Source: Tubulanus polymorphus
Lineage: Eukaryota > Nemertea > Palaeonemertea > Tubulaniformes > Tubulanidae
DNA: 64,000 bases
Reading direction: 5' to 3'
Assembly: GCF_964204645.1 (NCBI RefSeq)
Contig: NC_134028.1
Span: 26,200,153 to 26,264,152 of the forward strand
Position 1 is the stretch's first letter; each line of letters starts with the position of its first letter. The notes under the pieces were generated by a model, which saw only the letters and a program-made list of their open reading frames with translations, was not told where the DNA came from and did not search any database. Positions 1-15,048 of the stretch are shown here, one piece after another. Made by a program: the position numbers and the translations under genes.

Positions 1-658
1 CAACACAGATAACGGGGGGGGATTGGTCCTTAAACATGTCACAAACAATATAAAGTGGAGCATTTCGATATGTAACCACTAGATGACACCTATTTGAAGT
101 CACGTGTGGAGACTCCACTCAAGTCTAGACATAATAACGACAGATTTGGCTAGCTGTTCGTTCTGTGAACTTTGAATCTTCATTTTTATCAGTCTTTTAA
201 TTCAGAGGCTTTTGAAAAGGCTGATCAATCTTTTAAGAGTTCTTGTTTTGTTTGTGACAAGTGGACTATTGAGACAGTGGCCTCAATTCATGTGGTGTAG
301 TGGTAAACCTTGACAACTTCCCCTCCCTAGTACAATGTACTTTTACCCGAGAAAGAAAGAATAATGATGTGTTTTAGAATTGTTGAATCGAGTGATTTTA
401 ACCTACCCGATAGAAACATACACCTTTTATAGTCTGATGACAAGACTCCCAGCTTGAACCCAACACGATGTGTAATGTGAGCTTTTTATATAGGGTAGCT
501 TGTTGTAACGCATGGCTTTTTGCAAGAATAAAAAAAATAATCTCATCAATTATGATGTATATTGTGAATTTGACTCTCGTGTTGTTTTATGAAATGTGGA
601 TTCTGTATATTACCGCCTTTTTGCGGAGAGCAGAACAACTAGATGTGAGAACCTTGCA

Positions 659-915
659 GACAGTCCGAGGTGAGAGGCAGAACCCTGTCCCAGTGAACCA
701 TGCAGACAGTGAGAGGCAGAACCCTGTCCCAGTGAACCGTGCAGACAGTGAGAGGCAGAACCCTGTCCCAGTGAACTGTGCAGACAGTGAGAGGTAGAAC
801 CCTGTCCCAGTGAACTGTGCAGACAGTGAGAGGCAGAACCCTGTCCCAGTGAACTGTGCAGACAGTAAGAGGCAGAACCCTGTCCCAGTGAACCGTGCAG
901 ACAGTGAGAGGTAGA
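659..915. repeat. 39-bp minisatellite, about 6.5 copies
   Basis: Tandem copies of a 39-bp unit beginning gcagacagtgagaggcagaa, with single-base variation between copies (cag/tag, aaccgt/aactgt). The period is a multiple of three, so one frame stays open through several units and gives the repeated peptide SERQNPVPVN. I see this as a by-product of the period, not evidence of a gene. Confidence 0.9.
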
Positions 916-1774
916 ACCTTGCTAAAATGTCCTAAACTAGAAGAAAATGTCTTATTTGTCTTATCAAAATGTCTTATCTCACATGCCCATTGCCATCGGG
1001 AATCCCTTAAGATATCAAATGCCTATTTCTGTGAGATGATTGTTCGTAGGTTCGACAAACCATTTCGGTATTTTCATGTACGTGGTTATAGAGATCAGTT
1101 TCATGTATTGTTTCCTTTTGAATGACGTTCACGATAGTAAGAGGCGCTTGCTCTTGGCCTGACCTTGGAGTAATTATTTACTTCAAGGCCTGGCTGATCA
1201 ACTACAGCTAACAGTATGGTTTCAGTGAAAATTATGACATCCTGCTGAGCCGAGGCCAGGATGAGGTGTTGATGATTTTAATGAGATTATTGAGGGAAGC
1301 TTAGCAGGTCATTTTTCAAACATTTGTCATCATAATTTACAATTTGTCATGGTACTGGTTTTGGAAACTTTCCGACATAGATTGGGAAAAAGTCAAATAG
1401 TTATGATTGGGAAAATGACCGTTAGACGGATAGATATATTATGGCCTAGCGGAATGGCTGGAGATACACTAACTAATCATCTCGATGATTGCTCGTAGCA
1501 TACAGCGTCATACAATAGGTATATAATACGAAGTCACGACGATACTGTTAGTTCTGATTCTGAGGCAGCTTACATTCTTATTTCATCTTCCTAGAGATAG
1601 ACTATTTACACGAAAAAGCCCCTTTTTGGAATGCATTTGAGGGCCGGGTGGCTAGCCACCCTATTCACCCCCTAGATCCGCCCCTGCAAAGTTTACTATT
1701 CAGGACTTTGCTTCTGCATATAAAAATCAAACCGATAATCAGTGGACGTACCGGTATCAAATTAGCAGGTGGTG

Positions 1775-1775
<1 letters not shown>

Positions 1776-1868
<93 letters not shown>
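1776..1868. repeat. (AT)n microsatellite
   Basis: About 46 uninterrupted AT dinucleotides. It lies in non-coding flank. Such runs are unstable and often misassembled, so the copy number is uncertain. Confidence 0.97.
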
Positions 1869-1873
<5 letters not shown>

Positions 1874-2846
1874 CAAAAAATATTACCGGGGAATTTCGAA
1901 GGGTGCTTTAAATCTAAGACCGTATTGGGCAATACGGCTTCAGTCTGAGTCCACCCCTGATGGCTATAGTGACGATCAAAAAGATTGTTAATTTCGCAAT
2001 TACTCTTCGGCAGCTCAACACTCGCTTCTAATCGGTCGACAAGTGTCAGTGTGTCCGGTATAAAGTGGTGCTGTGAATATAGGGTTGAGAAAAGAGGTGG
2101 ATTGCAAGCTAATGAAAACCACTGACTGGTGAACTAACAAAGTTCAGAGAAGCTAATTAACTAAACAAATAAAGACTTTCAAAGAATTATATTTACTTTC
2201 ATACAACAATTATACAAAATGCCAGGCGTGCTCGAGGAATTATAATGGAAGATCCCCAAACACGTGGACTGATGTCAAAAACAATCCAATCATGGACGTA
2301 TAAACTATAAACTAAAGTTTATACGTCGATGGTCAAACCATAGACTATTCTATATAGATTTATTCTATTCTCATGACAAAAATTATACCTCGCTAAATGA
2401 CAGGTAGGAATTATCATGTAAGTTCCTTGTTAACAAGTGAACCGTATTTTAAAATCAGCTCAACATAAAAGCATTCAAACTAGAGACAAATCCTACTGTC
2501 TGTCACACCTACTCTCCGTGCGACGTTTTGGTCCGTAATTTCGTTAATAATCGGTTTATCTACCTTTATTATGCATCAATTTGTTCAGCGAGGAATTTGC
2601 ATTCAGAAATAAAGTTTTCCCCATATATATTATACCAGATAGAGCCCTAGACACTATTTTATACATCTTTCCCCCAGGAATTCATTAATGCGATGGGTAA
2701 AAGTAACTTAAACTTAACTTTCAGTATTGCTGAGTTCAGTGTTCTTTTTTCGCCATCTTCTTCATTGTAGTCGCCTTCAGCATCTTCTTCTTCATCTTGC
2801 GAGTCCTGAAATGAAAAAAAAGAGAAGAGCGATGAAAACCTGGTAA

Positions 2847-3536
2847 GGAACAAAACTAATGTTCGAAAGCTTTTCAGCTCTCCGTCGCCTGTCACATGCC
2901 GAGAACACCAGACAATGAGCCAGCCAGGAATATACTGCCCTCTACACGCCCTAACACAGAACGCGAAACCCAGGATGAAGACACCTTACTTTCACCATTT
3001 ACCGACAGGGTGTGCCGGGTGACGTCAGTAACTGACATACCTGCAAGATTGTTTGTGACAAAAATAGAGTAGCGCAACTGGATTGCCCGCACTAGCACTC
3101 AAAGGAAGGCAAGACTTATCCCTGCCCGAAGCAACCCACTGGGAATCAATGAATACTAACACTCAAAGGAAGACAGGGAAATTAATCCCTGCCCGAAGCA
3201 ATCCCTTAAAAGGAATCAATGAATGCTAGAACGCAAGGGAAGGCAGAGAAAAATCTTTGCCCGAAGCAATTCCTGAAAAGGAATCAATGAATACCAGTAG
3301 ACAGTCCAGCTTTACCACTCCATTTTCACCGCAAACAATCCGACAGATCTGCCAGTCATTGACGTCACCTAGCACACTGTTGATAGGTGGGGAGAGTGAG
3401 GCCTCGTCATCTTGGATTTCGTGTTCCATATGAGGGCGTGTAGAGGGCAACCATTTCCTGACCGACTCTTTCTCTGACATCCTCGACACGTGACCGGCGA
3501 AGGAGAGCCGACGCTTTCAGACATTAGTTTTGTTCC
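2847..3536. repeat. Imperfect inverted duplication, arms about 245 bp, with tandem-repeat spacer
   Basis: The plus strand from 2847 to about 3093 matches the reverse complement of about 3297-3536. Shared blocks include ggaacaaaactaatgt at both outer ends, gccctctacacgccct, and ggtgacgtca. Both arms also keep a similar peptide in the same frame: LPSTRP followed by an acidic ETQDED or EIQDDE stretch and LSP. The spacer (about 3094-3296) is filled by a 67-bp tandem repeat. The arms could be diverged copies of one exon-like unit or of an unclassified transposable element. I do not recognise the peptide. Confidence 0.75.
3094..3296. repeat. 67-69-bp tandem repeat, three copies
   Basis: Three diverged copies each contain gcccgaagcaa followed by ggaatcaatgaat, spaced 67-69 bases apart (3121, about 3188, about 3257). 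The array sits exactly between the two inverted arms. Confidence 0.8.
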
Positions 3537-4462
3537 AGCAAACGTTGAAATTCGACAGAGAAATCGGCCCTGAAAAATAAAACGGGTTAGAACCTGCAAA
3601 AAAGAACGGGTTAATAAACACAGAACAGTGCAGGACAGCACAGAGACGAACAGTAACACATAAAACATAAAGACGTCGTTCCTCAGGAAGCAGGAACAGG
3701 AGCAGGAGCGGGAGCGCAGCGAAAATCGCCAGGAGGAGAAGGTAGCATGTTCACAGTGTGAGTGTGCAGAGGTGAATGGCCTATGCTTGTGTACACCGTG
3801 GTCAGCCGGTGACGTATTCAATAGCGCGTAGAATGCTATCAACAACTTTGAAAAACCTCAATTGTGTCTCTATTGTTGAATTGAATTTCAATTGAGAGCT
3901 TATAGAAGGTTCTACTGCCGGGTTGTACGCGCCAGTAGCCAGCTGAACAATATCGTGGAACTTTAAGGCCATATAAAATAAATTACTCGATTCTCAACAG
4001 CTCGTCTCTCGAATTTAGCGCCGCCTGGTTTTTTCAGTCTGTTCCGGTCGTTTTTTATATGCTACACTCTTCGAGCGTCAAGTTGATCGTTCGTCTGGGG
4101 TCCTAATTAGCCTGCTGGGCATGAAAAATGAAACCGAGTTCTATTTAAAGGGTCACAGTCATATAATAAACACAGAATTAAATAAACCTTTTAAACGGAG
4201 CAGTGACTTAGACCCGGACGCCGCCAACACAGACTCCGATACCGCCTAAATTGACAGAGGAATTCAGTCATAGTATTAACTATTCAAAACAAAAATTAGT
4301 CTCAGTTGCGTTTTCATTGCTTTCACGCCCAGTTTACAGTTTCAATTAGTGAAAGATTTCATATGATTACTTCTAAGAATATGGTCACCACTCTGACAAG
4401 ACAATTAAACTATCTGATAGTGTCTATCATAATAATTCGGTGGGGTAGGGCTAGCCTGGTTG

Positions 4463-4681
4463 GTTTAACCTACGATCAAGTATCTAACTATTGCTTGTAG
4501 GTTTAACACGCTTGCTAGAGAGCTGCTGGGTTCGATCTCTGGATGGGCTCGAGTTTTTTTTCTAATAATCCGAATCCCAAGGTATCATCGTAAGTGATGT
4601 GAAAACCTGGTGACCTGCGTGTGGTTAGTTTCACCTAAGAGCAATTATCAAATAGATTAGATAATTGCTCGTAGGTTTCAC
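4463..4681. repeat. Two related hairpins, possible foldback or tRNA-derived element
   Basis: Two stem-loops lie 125 bases apart. The first (4463-4506) pairs tttaacctacgatcaag with its near-complement cttgtaggtttaa. The second (4630-4681) pairs gagcaattatc with gataattgctc. Both share the cacctaa/cctacga arm sequence. Between them, ggttcgatctct near 4529 resembles a pol III B box, but no full tRNA fold is visible. Confidence 0.5.
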
Positions 4682-5398
4682 GATCAAAATCCCATCCATT
4701 CTTTTATAAAAGCTTTTAGCACCATAACGATTAGGTAACTAATGATCTAATATGCTAGACCTGGTAATCCTGCAATCAAGTTGTAAACTCTCAGACGAGC
4801 TCTGATTATCTGGCATCGGGTGATGGTGAAAACACTCTCGACAGTGAAATATATTTTGGCTCATTTCATTCGAGGATTAATGCGATTTCTTTCCATTAAA
4901 ACATTACAACACTCCTTTTTTCTTCCCCTTCAAACCGCAACGGTCCTGGGCAAATAGCAATATAGTAATTATACAAAGTATATAATACATATCTAAAGTC
5001 TGAAGGACAGATCGTATTTCTGTAATTAATTAGCGCAGGAAAAAGTCTTTCTTTTCTCTAGTGCATTTTCCAAACAGGGGATAAGATTTCAATGAAGTAA
5101 AGTAGGACTGTGTTTAAGTAATATGATACACAGCTGCCATCACTAAAAATGCTGTGGGGGTGCCAGTGCATACATAGAACACCGCTCACTGTGTAGACAG
5201 TGAAAGCGGAGTCTGAGAGCTGCAAAATAGCATCACGTGCTACAGCCCTCCAATCAGCTAGTCCATCTCTAAAACATCAGCAACTGGGGAAGATGCCAAC
5301 ACAAGAAAGTTCCTACGAGAAAACTTTCTGAACTATTTTTACGGAGCGGTGCAACAGGAAATTGACGACGGTCCGGCGAGGATCGAATCCAGGTAAAG

Positions 5399-7417
<2,019 letters not shown>

Positions 7418-10260
7418 GAAATCGGTAGACCGTACCAGAAACCCGTTTACAGAGAGGTCTAGACACTTTCCAGAGTCAGGATGACAAAGATATATTGAAG
7501 TTATGAGATTTATATTCCCATCAATGAAAAAAAGTGAATCCTCTATAGTTTTCAATACATTTTAGCTTCATTATTTCTATCAACCATACCGTGTATAATA
7601 ACCTCTTAGAAACACAAGGTAATTCTTCATAAACTCTGGAAGGCGAAGAACATCCGATCTTCAGTTAAGGGGTTCCCTTATTTAAGAACCGCTGCAAGTT
7701 AATTAAATCTGGTTTTAGGTTTCATAATCCTAAGCAAGTAAGCAAGTCTAAGAAGTTATATTAAACTCTGAAGTTTTCTAATAATTCTTTGTAGATAAAA
7801 AACGTATAGATTATAGATTTTAGTTCCCGAATATCTATCCTTATACTCTATTAAATGAATGTGTATTTGATTTTATAGTGTTGATCCCTTGTGCCGGGAT
7901 GGTGTTGGTATTATGCATGCTCAATATATTATGGCGTATAGCTCCATATGTTATAGGTAACAACGTCGTATTATTATTTTCAGTCTATTGTATGTAAATT
8001 TTTGCTGGTTTCTTCTTTTTAAAATTGACCAATGAGAAATAGATAAATTAATGAGATTATGAAAGACATGTATTTGTGTATATTTGGCAAGTTATTAATT
8101 ATACAGTTATTAATTAAAAAAAGCGAACTGAAAGTTCTTCTACTAATTTGTAGCTTTTTGTCGTCGATTCCAAAAATCTCTGAAATCGTTTATGATTTTA
8201 TGAGTTACGAAGAAAATAGTTTTAACACACACACACACACATACAAATAAGTGATCAAAATCGTTTTAATTAAACTGATTCTGTGAAATATATATATTTG
8301 AATTGGGTTGTATCGGGTGGATGGGAGAAGATAGGGTCTTGAGTGAATGCAATCTGGATTGATGAAATAACTATGAAATACAGTGGTTGTGAATTTAATG
8401 ATCATGAAAGTATTCCAGCGTTTTGCTTTCTGTATATTATAGGTTTTTCCGCTGTGGTTTTTTTTCTGTATATATTTTAGTTTGATGATATATGAGTTAT
8501 AATGATATTATTTGCAGTGAAGGATGTATGAATATGTGTATTTTTAGCTGTTAAGTGTATCGTATCAAGTTCTGCTGCAGTTGCTGCTGTATGATGATAC
8601 AAGCCACTACTGATGCGGTGTATTTGGGTTATCATTCAATTTCAACTGATACATGAATTTATTCAGGGGTTTGTTTTATAGATAGGTATTATATTTAACC
8701 TGGTTGGGGATGGGGGTTAACTCAATTGAAAATGAATTGAGTTAGCCCTGGGCCCAGTTTCACAAAAAGGTTTAACTCTTAAATCGATTTATTTAATTCA
8801 TTAATTCAGTTTATCTTAAATTGATTTAGGCCTTAATCCTTCTTGTGAAACTGGGCCTTGGGTAATGAAATTGAGCTTAACCCGAGATAAAGATAATACC
8901 AGTCTATAAAACTGGCCCCTCACGTATATATCATACATTGAATGTCAAATATTGCCTAAAATGCCTGTATGATGTTTTTCTTGATATGTATTTGATAGAA
9001 GATGAAGGCCGATCGTATTGCAATTTACATATAGTTATTCTTAAATTGTATCCAAGAAAAGTTTATTGTTCATTTTTATATCGAGTGTCTTATCAACTGT
9101 CTATCACTGAGTGCAGAACAATTGCTAATCTTCCAAAGACCTAATATATGTGTCAGTCTGAGGAAGATTTTGACTCGGGGCATGGCTAAGACCAGCGTAA
9201 GATGGTAGTTGATTCTATCGCCAATCTAACAACTTGAATTTAAGACTATTTTTGGTCTATAATCACCACTGTACAACTGGGCCCGAACCTTAAGTGGTGA
9301 CTGACTCTAGCATTTTCTCTTGGTCTACTTTTTGAATGAGGAACTGATAGATCATCGGCGTGAACCAGGGTTATAATCTCATCTACGGACTGAATGCTAA
9401 GTTCCATATTCAGATCATGAATGTGGATTTGTATACACGATGGGTTTCAGTCCCAAGTTGATGTGGATGGTCATCCACATGTTCATCCATTGTGCAGATT
9501 TGAACTTGTGGGTAGGAATCCCACGTTAGACTGGCTATCGAACAAGGATGGTCATTGTTGTAAACATTTGACAAATGATTACTCCAATGATGGTCTTACT
9601 GCTGTCAAATCTGAGACTCTCGCCCCTGGTCTGGTTTGTCAATATTTGCCTCATAGGATATTCAGCTTTATGTAATTCTGTCACACATCAGGTTAATTCT
9701 GCTTGGTTATCGGTTAGATAATGATTTTCTATAATATGTGTGTATTTTGTAATGATGTAAATATTTAACTTATTAGTTTTAGATTATGTAATTGTTTACG
9801 TGTTTCCGAGAATGAAACATGTAGAATGAACTGGTTTATTGGTGCTAAGTATGAAATGATATATGATATTTTGTGTGTAGATTCTCAGATAATGAATATC
9901 CACAATATTTTCTTCATTTAAATATCTGGAATGAACAATAATTTGCAATAAATTATTGACAGCTGGTGTTTTGAAATTTAAGAGCGTAATGTTAGTTTGT
10001 ACTTGAAACTATGAATAAACATGAACTAGATGGAAGGCACTTGAGAATATTAAAATCAGCTAAGTTTGTCCCCAGCCTATGAGTTCATACTATAATCATT
10101 TTGAATGCACATCTGGATCTTAATCTATTATAATAATCAGGGGAAATTCTCTTGAATGAGGTAAAATATTGTGTAATATTTGCTGGATCTAAAATACATT
10201 GTACAAGACAATCAATCATAAGGATATATTATGCAAATAAAGTAAAATTATTACTTCATT
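7418..10260 (+). other. Probable long 3' UTR of the ZCCHC24-like gene
   Basis: No exon-like open frame with splice signals follows the stop at 7417. AATAAA occurs at 9947-9952, 10014-10019 and 10236-10241, all possible poly(A) signals for a 2.5-2.8-kb UTR; vertebrate ZCCHC24 transcripts also have long 3' UTRs. The stretch includes a foldback repeat at 8746-8862 and a short CA run near 8225. The true cleavage site cannot be read from sequence alone. Confidence 0.45.
8746..8862. repeat. Foldback (MITE-like) element, GGCCCAGTTTCACA ends
   Basis: Perfect 14-base inverted ends, ggcccagtttcaca at 8751 and tgtgaaactgggcc near 8844-8857, enclose about 80 AT-rich bases. A related element is at 63719-63857. 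No transposase is encoded. A second small palindrome (ctcaattgaaaatgaattgag) abuts its left side. Confidence 0.75.
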
Positions 10261-13200
10261 ATGAAACATGGACTCATTGTTTATATTTGTTTGGCAGTCA
10301 CTTTGAGGAAATTGGGTCCCAAATCACCTGATTTACAATTATTTGAGATATCGTAATCAATGATTGGGCATAACTCTATTTAATGTTTTAGGACAGGGCA
10401 GGTTCTCTAGTCACTCAGTCCATAAACAGGCGAGGGGCTTGATTGTCCTTTTCTAGAATATGGAAAGAGTTTTAATGTCCTGATTTGTTTGTATTGGCAC
10501 GGAGCCAAAACTCACCAGCTGCACAGGTACGTATGATGAATCCAAGAGAGGCAAGTCCATCAGTCAAAGAAGTGCCCTTTGAATATTTCTCTGGAGAATG
10601 TTCAAGAACCCTATTTTCCTTGGCGCTTGCCTATTCAGGGTTTATGAGATACATGTAACTGGCTTTTTAATTTGTCTGGGCCCGGCTGTGATCCTTGTGA
10701 CGGTGGTAACCATTGTTCAAACGAGAATCCTCAATCACCCAACTGTAGAACTAGTGGCTCTAGATTACCTGTTCCTCCTGGGATTTAGAGCATGTATTCA
10801 AGATGGATCACTGGACTTCATTCTAATCAGATAATGAACGTTATTTTTGGGAATCAGAATATTGGTGGGAACCTGAGCATGTTGATAATAGTTCATACAA
10901 ACAGTGGGCCTCCCTTGAGGACATGACATTGATGAAGGGAAGTAACCCAGCTGCAATAGACTGCAATGTTTGTAGTTCCTCATCTATGAAATAATCAAAT
11001 CATAACAAGCCATGTTTTATTGTGAAGAAATGTCATTTATTTGGTCAAATAGGTCGTTGACATGAAAAAACTTTCGTTTTTCTTTAGCGTTTAAACTCAC
11101 AGCATTTTGAAGACAATCAGTATTTGTATCATCATCATCAATCATTTAATTATGATCAGTATTTTTTTTATTCAATTTTATACCAAGCTGGAAATACACA
11201 GATATATAGATTAATGTAAACAATAACGAAAGCTGTTGCGTTACAACTATAGAATCATTACACCTTTATATCTACTATACATCATTATTATTATCATCAT
11301 CACTTTCAAAAAGCTAAACATTTAATTCGAAGCCGCGAGTCGGAGTTTACTTCTACTACATTACACTAACGGTTTCTTCATGCAAAGCGGACAATCTTGT
11401 TCAAAGACCAGAGCTTTTTTTCTCATTAAGAACGGAAGATCATCGCTGTACTATTAATCGTTTTCGTATATTACTATATTTATGATATTATCAGACAACA
11501 GAATTTTCGACAGAATGATTATTTATAAATTCAGAGCTGATCGATGATCTTATCGTATGATAAAATAGATTATATTCAGTGTAACCAGATGGGAAATGAT
11601 CTGATCCCGGCACCCTAGTACCAATCGGTGATCCAACTCCCGGTACCCTCCTAGTACCTAATCCTGGCACCCTAGTCTACCCCAGAATACCAGCCATTAT
11701 CAACTACCAAAAAACGCTGAAGCTCTAGATGGTGAAAAACATTATTAAAAATACATCTATTTATCATTTCTACATAGAATATGAACCGGCTCGGGTTGGT
11801 GGTTAAACAGCTCGGTATTTAATTCGTTTTATCCATATAAATATTTCAGATCTGATATCGCGGAGTTTAGGGTAGCTTCCACTCGGTGCCATCGTCAGTG
11901 GCAGATAAATGCATAAATGAATGAATGAATGGAACATCGAATATTATTCAAATAGAGAATTCGACAATGAAGTTGACTACATGTATTTATTGTAAGGGAA
12001 GCTATTGAAGCTTCCATTATTAGTGTAGACTATAGTAAACTAGTCGTTCATCTTTATACATAGACACACACACACACGTAAAGCGAATTATAAGAAGATG
12101 ATACCATGAACCAATGATGAATATCAGGATATAACAAACGATCACAGCATCACATATTCTATGATAATAGTCAATTATATAATAATGATAAAAACGTAAG
12201 TTTCGGAAATAGAAAGAATATAAAGACATGCATTGATTGAATATCACTCAAGGAGGGAATGCTTTACTCATTCGCAATGACCACTGTGCACCGTGTATAT
12301 ATATATATATATATACCATATGTACGAACCCTGATGGCGTCTATGTGTAATATGGGTCGAATTCAAGGGTTTGGACGTTAATTTATCAATCGATTCATAA
12401 AATCTAACCATTATTCGTCAACTCTTTTTTTTTATACACAAGAAACCGTTAACAAAAACATCCCGGCAGGCGGGCCGGGGATGGCACAATAATCGCACAA
12501 CGACTGAACGTACCGTGTACGCGTTTACAAAAATACTTTTTAAATCGTTAACGAAAACTAGCAATCTTTTTTTCCAAACGTCCAAATGACGAATGTTAAA
12601 TGCAAATCGAATTTGGAAAGGTTTCATTTTATTACCAAAGTACAAAAATATCTGGGGTTGAATAATAATGCGTTAAGTGGGGAGTAGTAGTTCCGTATCG
12701 ATATACTAACAACTTAAACAACAGCTATTGACGAGCGCTTAAATGCTTGAATAAGAAATTTAAGGGGCGAAGGACAACAAAAACAGCCCAGACAACGAAG
12801 CAATCGGGGCCCGATAACACAAAATCAGATTAACTCAAAATCTCATGACTTAAGATAAGAACTGAAATAACGTAAAGATTAAATCGATTGAGGCGTTAAA
12901 TGTTTTTTTGTGCAAAAAACTAACCCCGTGGCAAAAGTATGCGAAGTCATTTTTCGGTCAAAATCAACGCGTACAACAACTGTATTAAATCATTCTCGAT
13001 TTCTTTCACGGTGAATGTTTATATCTATCTAGTGACAAGTTTAACGTAAGTTTACGTAGACTTTCGCATCAAAATCTTCCTCAATTCGTCAAATATGCGC
13101 TTCACATACTTTTGCCGTCATCACTTTCTCCAAATAATTTTAAACAATGGAAATGTATAATCAAGAGAATGCATTATCTCAAGCAGAAGTAAAAATGTTT

Positions 13201-13557
13201 GTTAATGCGCACTATAAACTGGTGCCATTAATACGATAAACAATGCTTTCATAAAGCAACAGTGTCCACAAATCGGTACAAAACAAACAATCCCCGAAAT
13301 GAACTAACACTATACAGAAAATGATGAACTGTGCGAAATTTGAACGATGATGAGCTTTGTGTCCGCAATCACACGGAGAAGTAAAATTTTCATTTCTTTT
13401 CGGAATCACAAAAATAATTCTTTAGTTGTCGTACCATTGCGAATAATAATCATCATACGCGAAAAAATAGTTACAATAATTTAGATAAAATAGAATCGAC
13501 ATACGGACGATCAGCTGTAGTTAGATGTTATCATCAACGCGCCATGAACTCGGCAAA

Positions 13558-13634
13558 CATTCTCAACTCAACGAGTTATAAACATTCTCAACTCCACGAG
13601 TTATAAACATTCTCAACTCCACGAGTTATAAACA
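13558..13634. repeat. 25-bp tandem repeat, three copies
   Basis: The unit cattctcaactccacgagtt plus ataaa is repeated three times with one base difference. Each unit contains the short palindromic pair aactc/gagtt. Confidence 0.9.
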
Positions 13635-13849
13635 TGTGAAACAATAGATCGAGTTGTAGTGTAATAATAATAAGATCAAATTCATTTCATTTCATTTTTA
13701 AATTTCCATTGAAACATGATATATTCAGAGAACATGTATCAATATGAAACAGTCCGTGCTGCTGCTGCTGCTGCTAATATGAATTCTTAGATAGCAACAT
13801 TTGCTAACAGTTCCGCGTAAACACATCGGGGCTTATTGCACAGTCATGA

Positions 13850-14125
13850 CATTAGTCCAAAAATAGTCTTAGCCAGGTCTTTGGTTGTAAAACTGGCTAT
13901 AGAATCAAAATGAGCTTAGACTGGTCCTAAATTGTCAGATTGACTATAGAATCAAAATGAGCTTAGACTGGTCCTAAGTTTCGTAGATAGCTCATAGAGC
14001 CAAAATCAACTTAAGACTGGTCTGTTCAGATTGTTGATTGGCTATTTTGTGGTTTTGTTTGGTTGTTAGAATGGTTATAGAATAGATTAGGCTTAAGTCG
14101 AAGCCTTGACTGTGTAACTAGCCCC
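13850..14125. repeat. Internally repetitive non-coding element
   Basis: The block gaatcaaaatgagcttagac followed by tggtcctaa occurs twice (about 13905 and 13952), and a diverged third copy with aaaatcaacttaagactggt follows. Similar agactggtctta and ttaagaccagtct segments recur at 9186-9285, 19500-19740, 20160-20200 and 44385-44400. This points to a dispersed repeat family with inverted-repeat character. Confidence 0.6.
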
Positions 14126-14940
14126 CTGGTATCCATCTGTTATAATTATGAAGCCATTTTTAGTAGTTGAAATCATCAACAATTTTTGAAATAATCGCAA
14201 TTTTAACATTTCTTATTAATCTCTGTGACCATTTTTCACTAAAGCTGTTTACGACGAGGAATAAAGAAGAACAGTTTTCGATTTAGCACTTTCCGGCGCG
14301 GGTAAAAAAAAACAGCCCATTAACACTCGCAGAACGTCGCCTTTACCCTAAACATACTACAAAATTCCAAACCGACACTGCGCTGGTAAAGAATACAGTT
14401 ATCAGAAGCTATACGCGACACAGTTTAAAGCACCTAAAGGTAAATAATGAAAATGCGCGAAAAAATGAACTGGCAGGAGTAGGGATCTAACCTGCACCAA
14501 ATATCTATAATATCATATATATATATATATCTATATACATACCGTACATCGTCATTAAACCATCAGTTTTATAGTAAAACACTTCATAATTGAAACGTGT
14601 AAAAATCTACACACATCGACGACGTTTACAGAATTTGTGCATAGAAAATGAAAATGATTACGCAACGACGACGACGACGTGCGTCGTTCATTTCAGTTTT
14701 CGTCAATGTAAAAATCGTATATACCGTTTACTTTTCGAGTATTCACGTGCTGAAAAGCGATAGTCGACGCATCCTACCGCGGTAGGAATTCCCACCCGAT
14801 GGCATTGAGACTCGCCACGCATTAGCCAATCACAAATCACGTTTTATATTCGCATGGGTTTTTCAATTTATAGTTTATCCGTGAAATTTGGTGATTATAC
14901 AACAAGCAATCTGATTGACGCCGCAAGTTCCCTCGCAGCA

Positions 14941-15048
14941 GACCCGCGCATGTACCTGCGCATGCGGTCTAGTGTGGCAGGGGTTCGTGCCGTGGCTGAG
15001 TCTCGCCATGCCACCATCGGGTTCGAATCCCTGCCGAGGGACGATGTA
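14941..15048 (+). repeat. tRNA-like SINE fragment, copy A
   Basis: Contains a perfect pol III B box (ggttcgaatcc) preceded by gtggctgagtctcgccat and followed by ctgccgagggacgat. The same layout recurs at 59488-59588 (minus strand) and 59925-59980. The distance from the gtggc(t/a)gagtct block to the B box is about 25 bases, too short for an intact tRNA, so I call it a tRNA-derived short interspersed repeat or pseudogene. I see no poly-A tail. Confidence 0.6.

Larger units (their letters stand above)
1..5398. other. 5' flank of the ZCCHC24-like gene; no recognised gene
   Basis: I recognise no coding gene in this 5.4-kb stretch. It contains a 39-bp minisatellite (about 659-915), a long AT dinucleotide run (about 1776-1868), a small palindrome around 2294-2323, an inverted duplication with a tandem-repeat spacer (2847-3536), and two related hairpins (4463-4681). 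The last few hundred bases before 5399 probably hold the promoter and 5' UTR of the ZCCHC24-like gene, but I see no clear TATA box or initiator. Short open frames here are either repeat translations or lack recognisable domains. Confidence 0.6.

Noticed and set aside
468-797. 109-codon open frame with SERQNPVPVN repeats
   Set aside because: The second half is the 39-bp minisatellite and the first half has no domain or splice context.
2700-2806. Acidic minus-strand stretch DSQDEEEDAEGDYNEEDGEK after a good acceptor (tttcatttcag)
   Set aside because: It could be an exon, but I could not link it by phase to any neighbouring exon or recognise the protein, so it is not annotated.
14990-15045. Intact tRNA gene at the B-box match
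   Set aside because: A- and B-box blocks are only about 25 bases apart and no cloverleaf can be drawn, so it is called a tRNA-like repeat.
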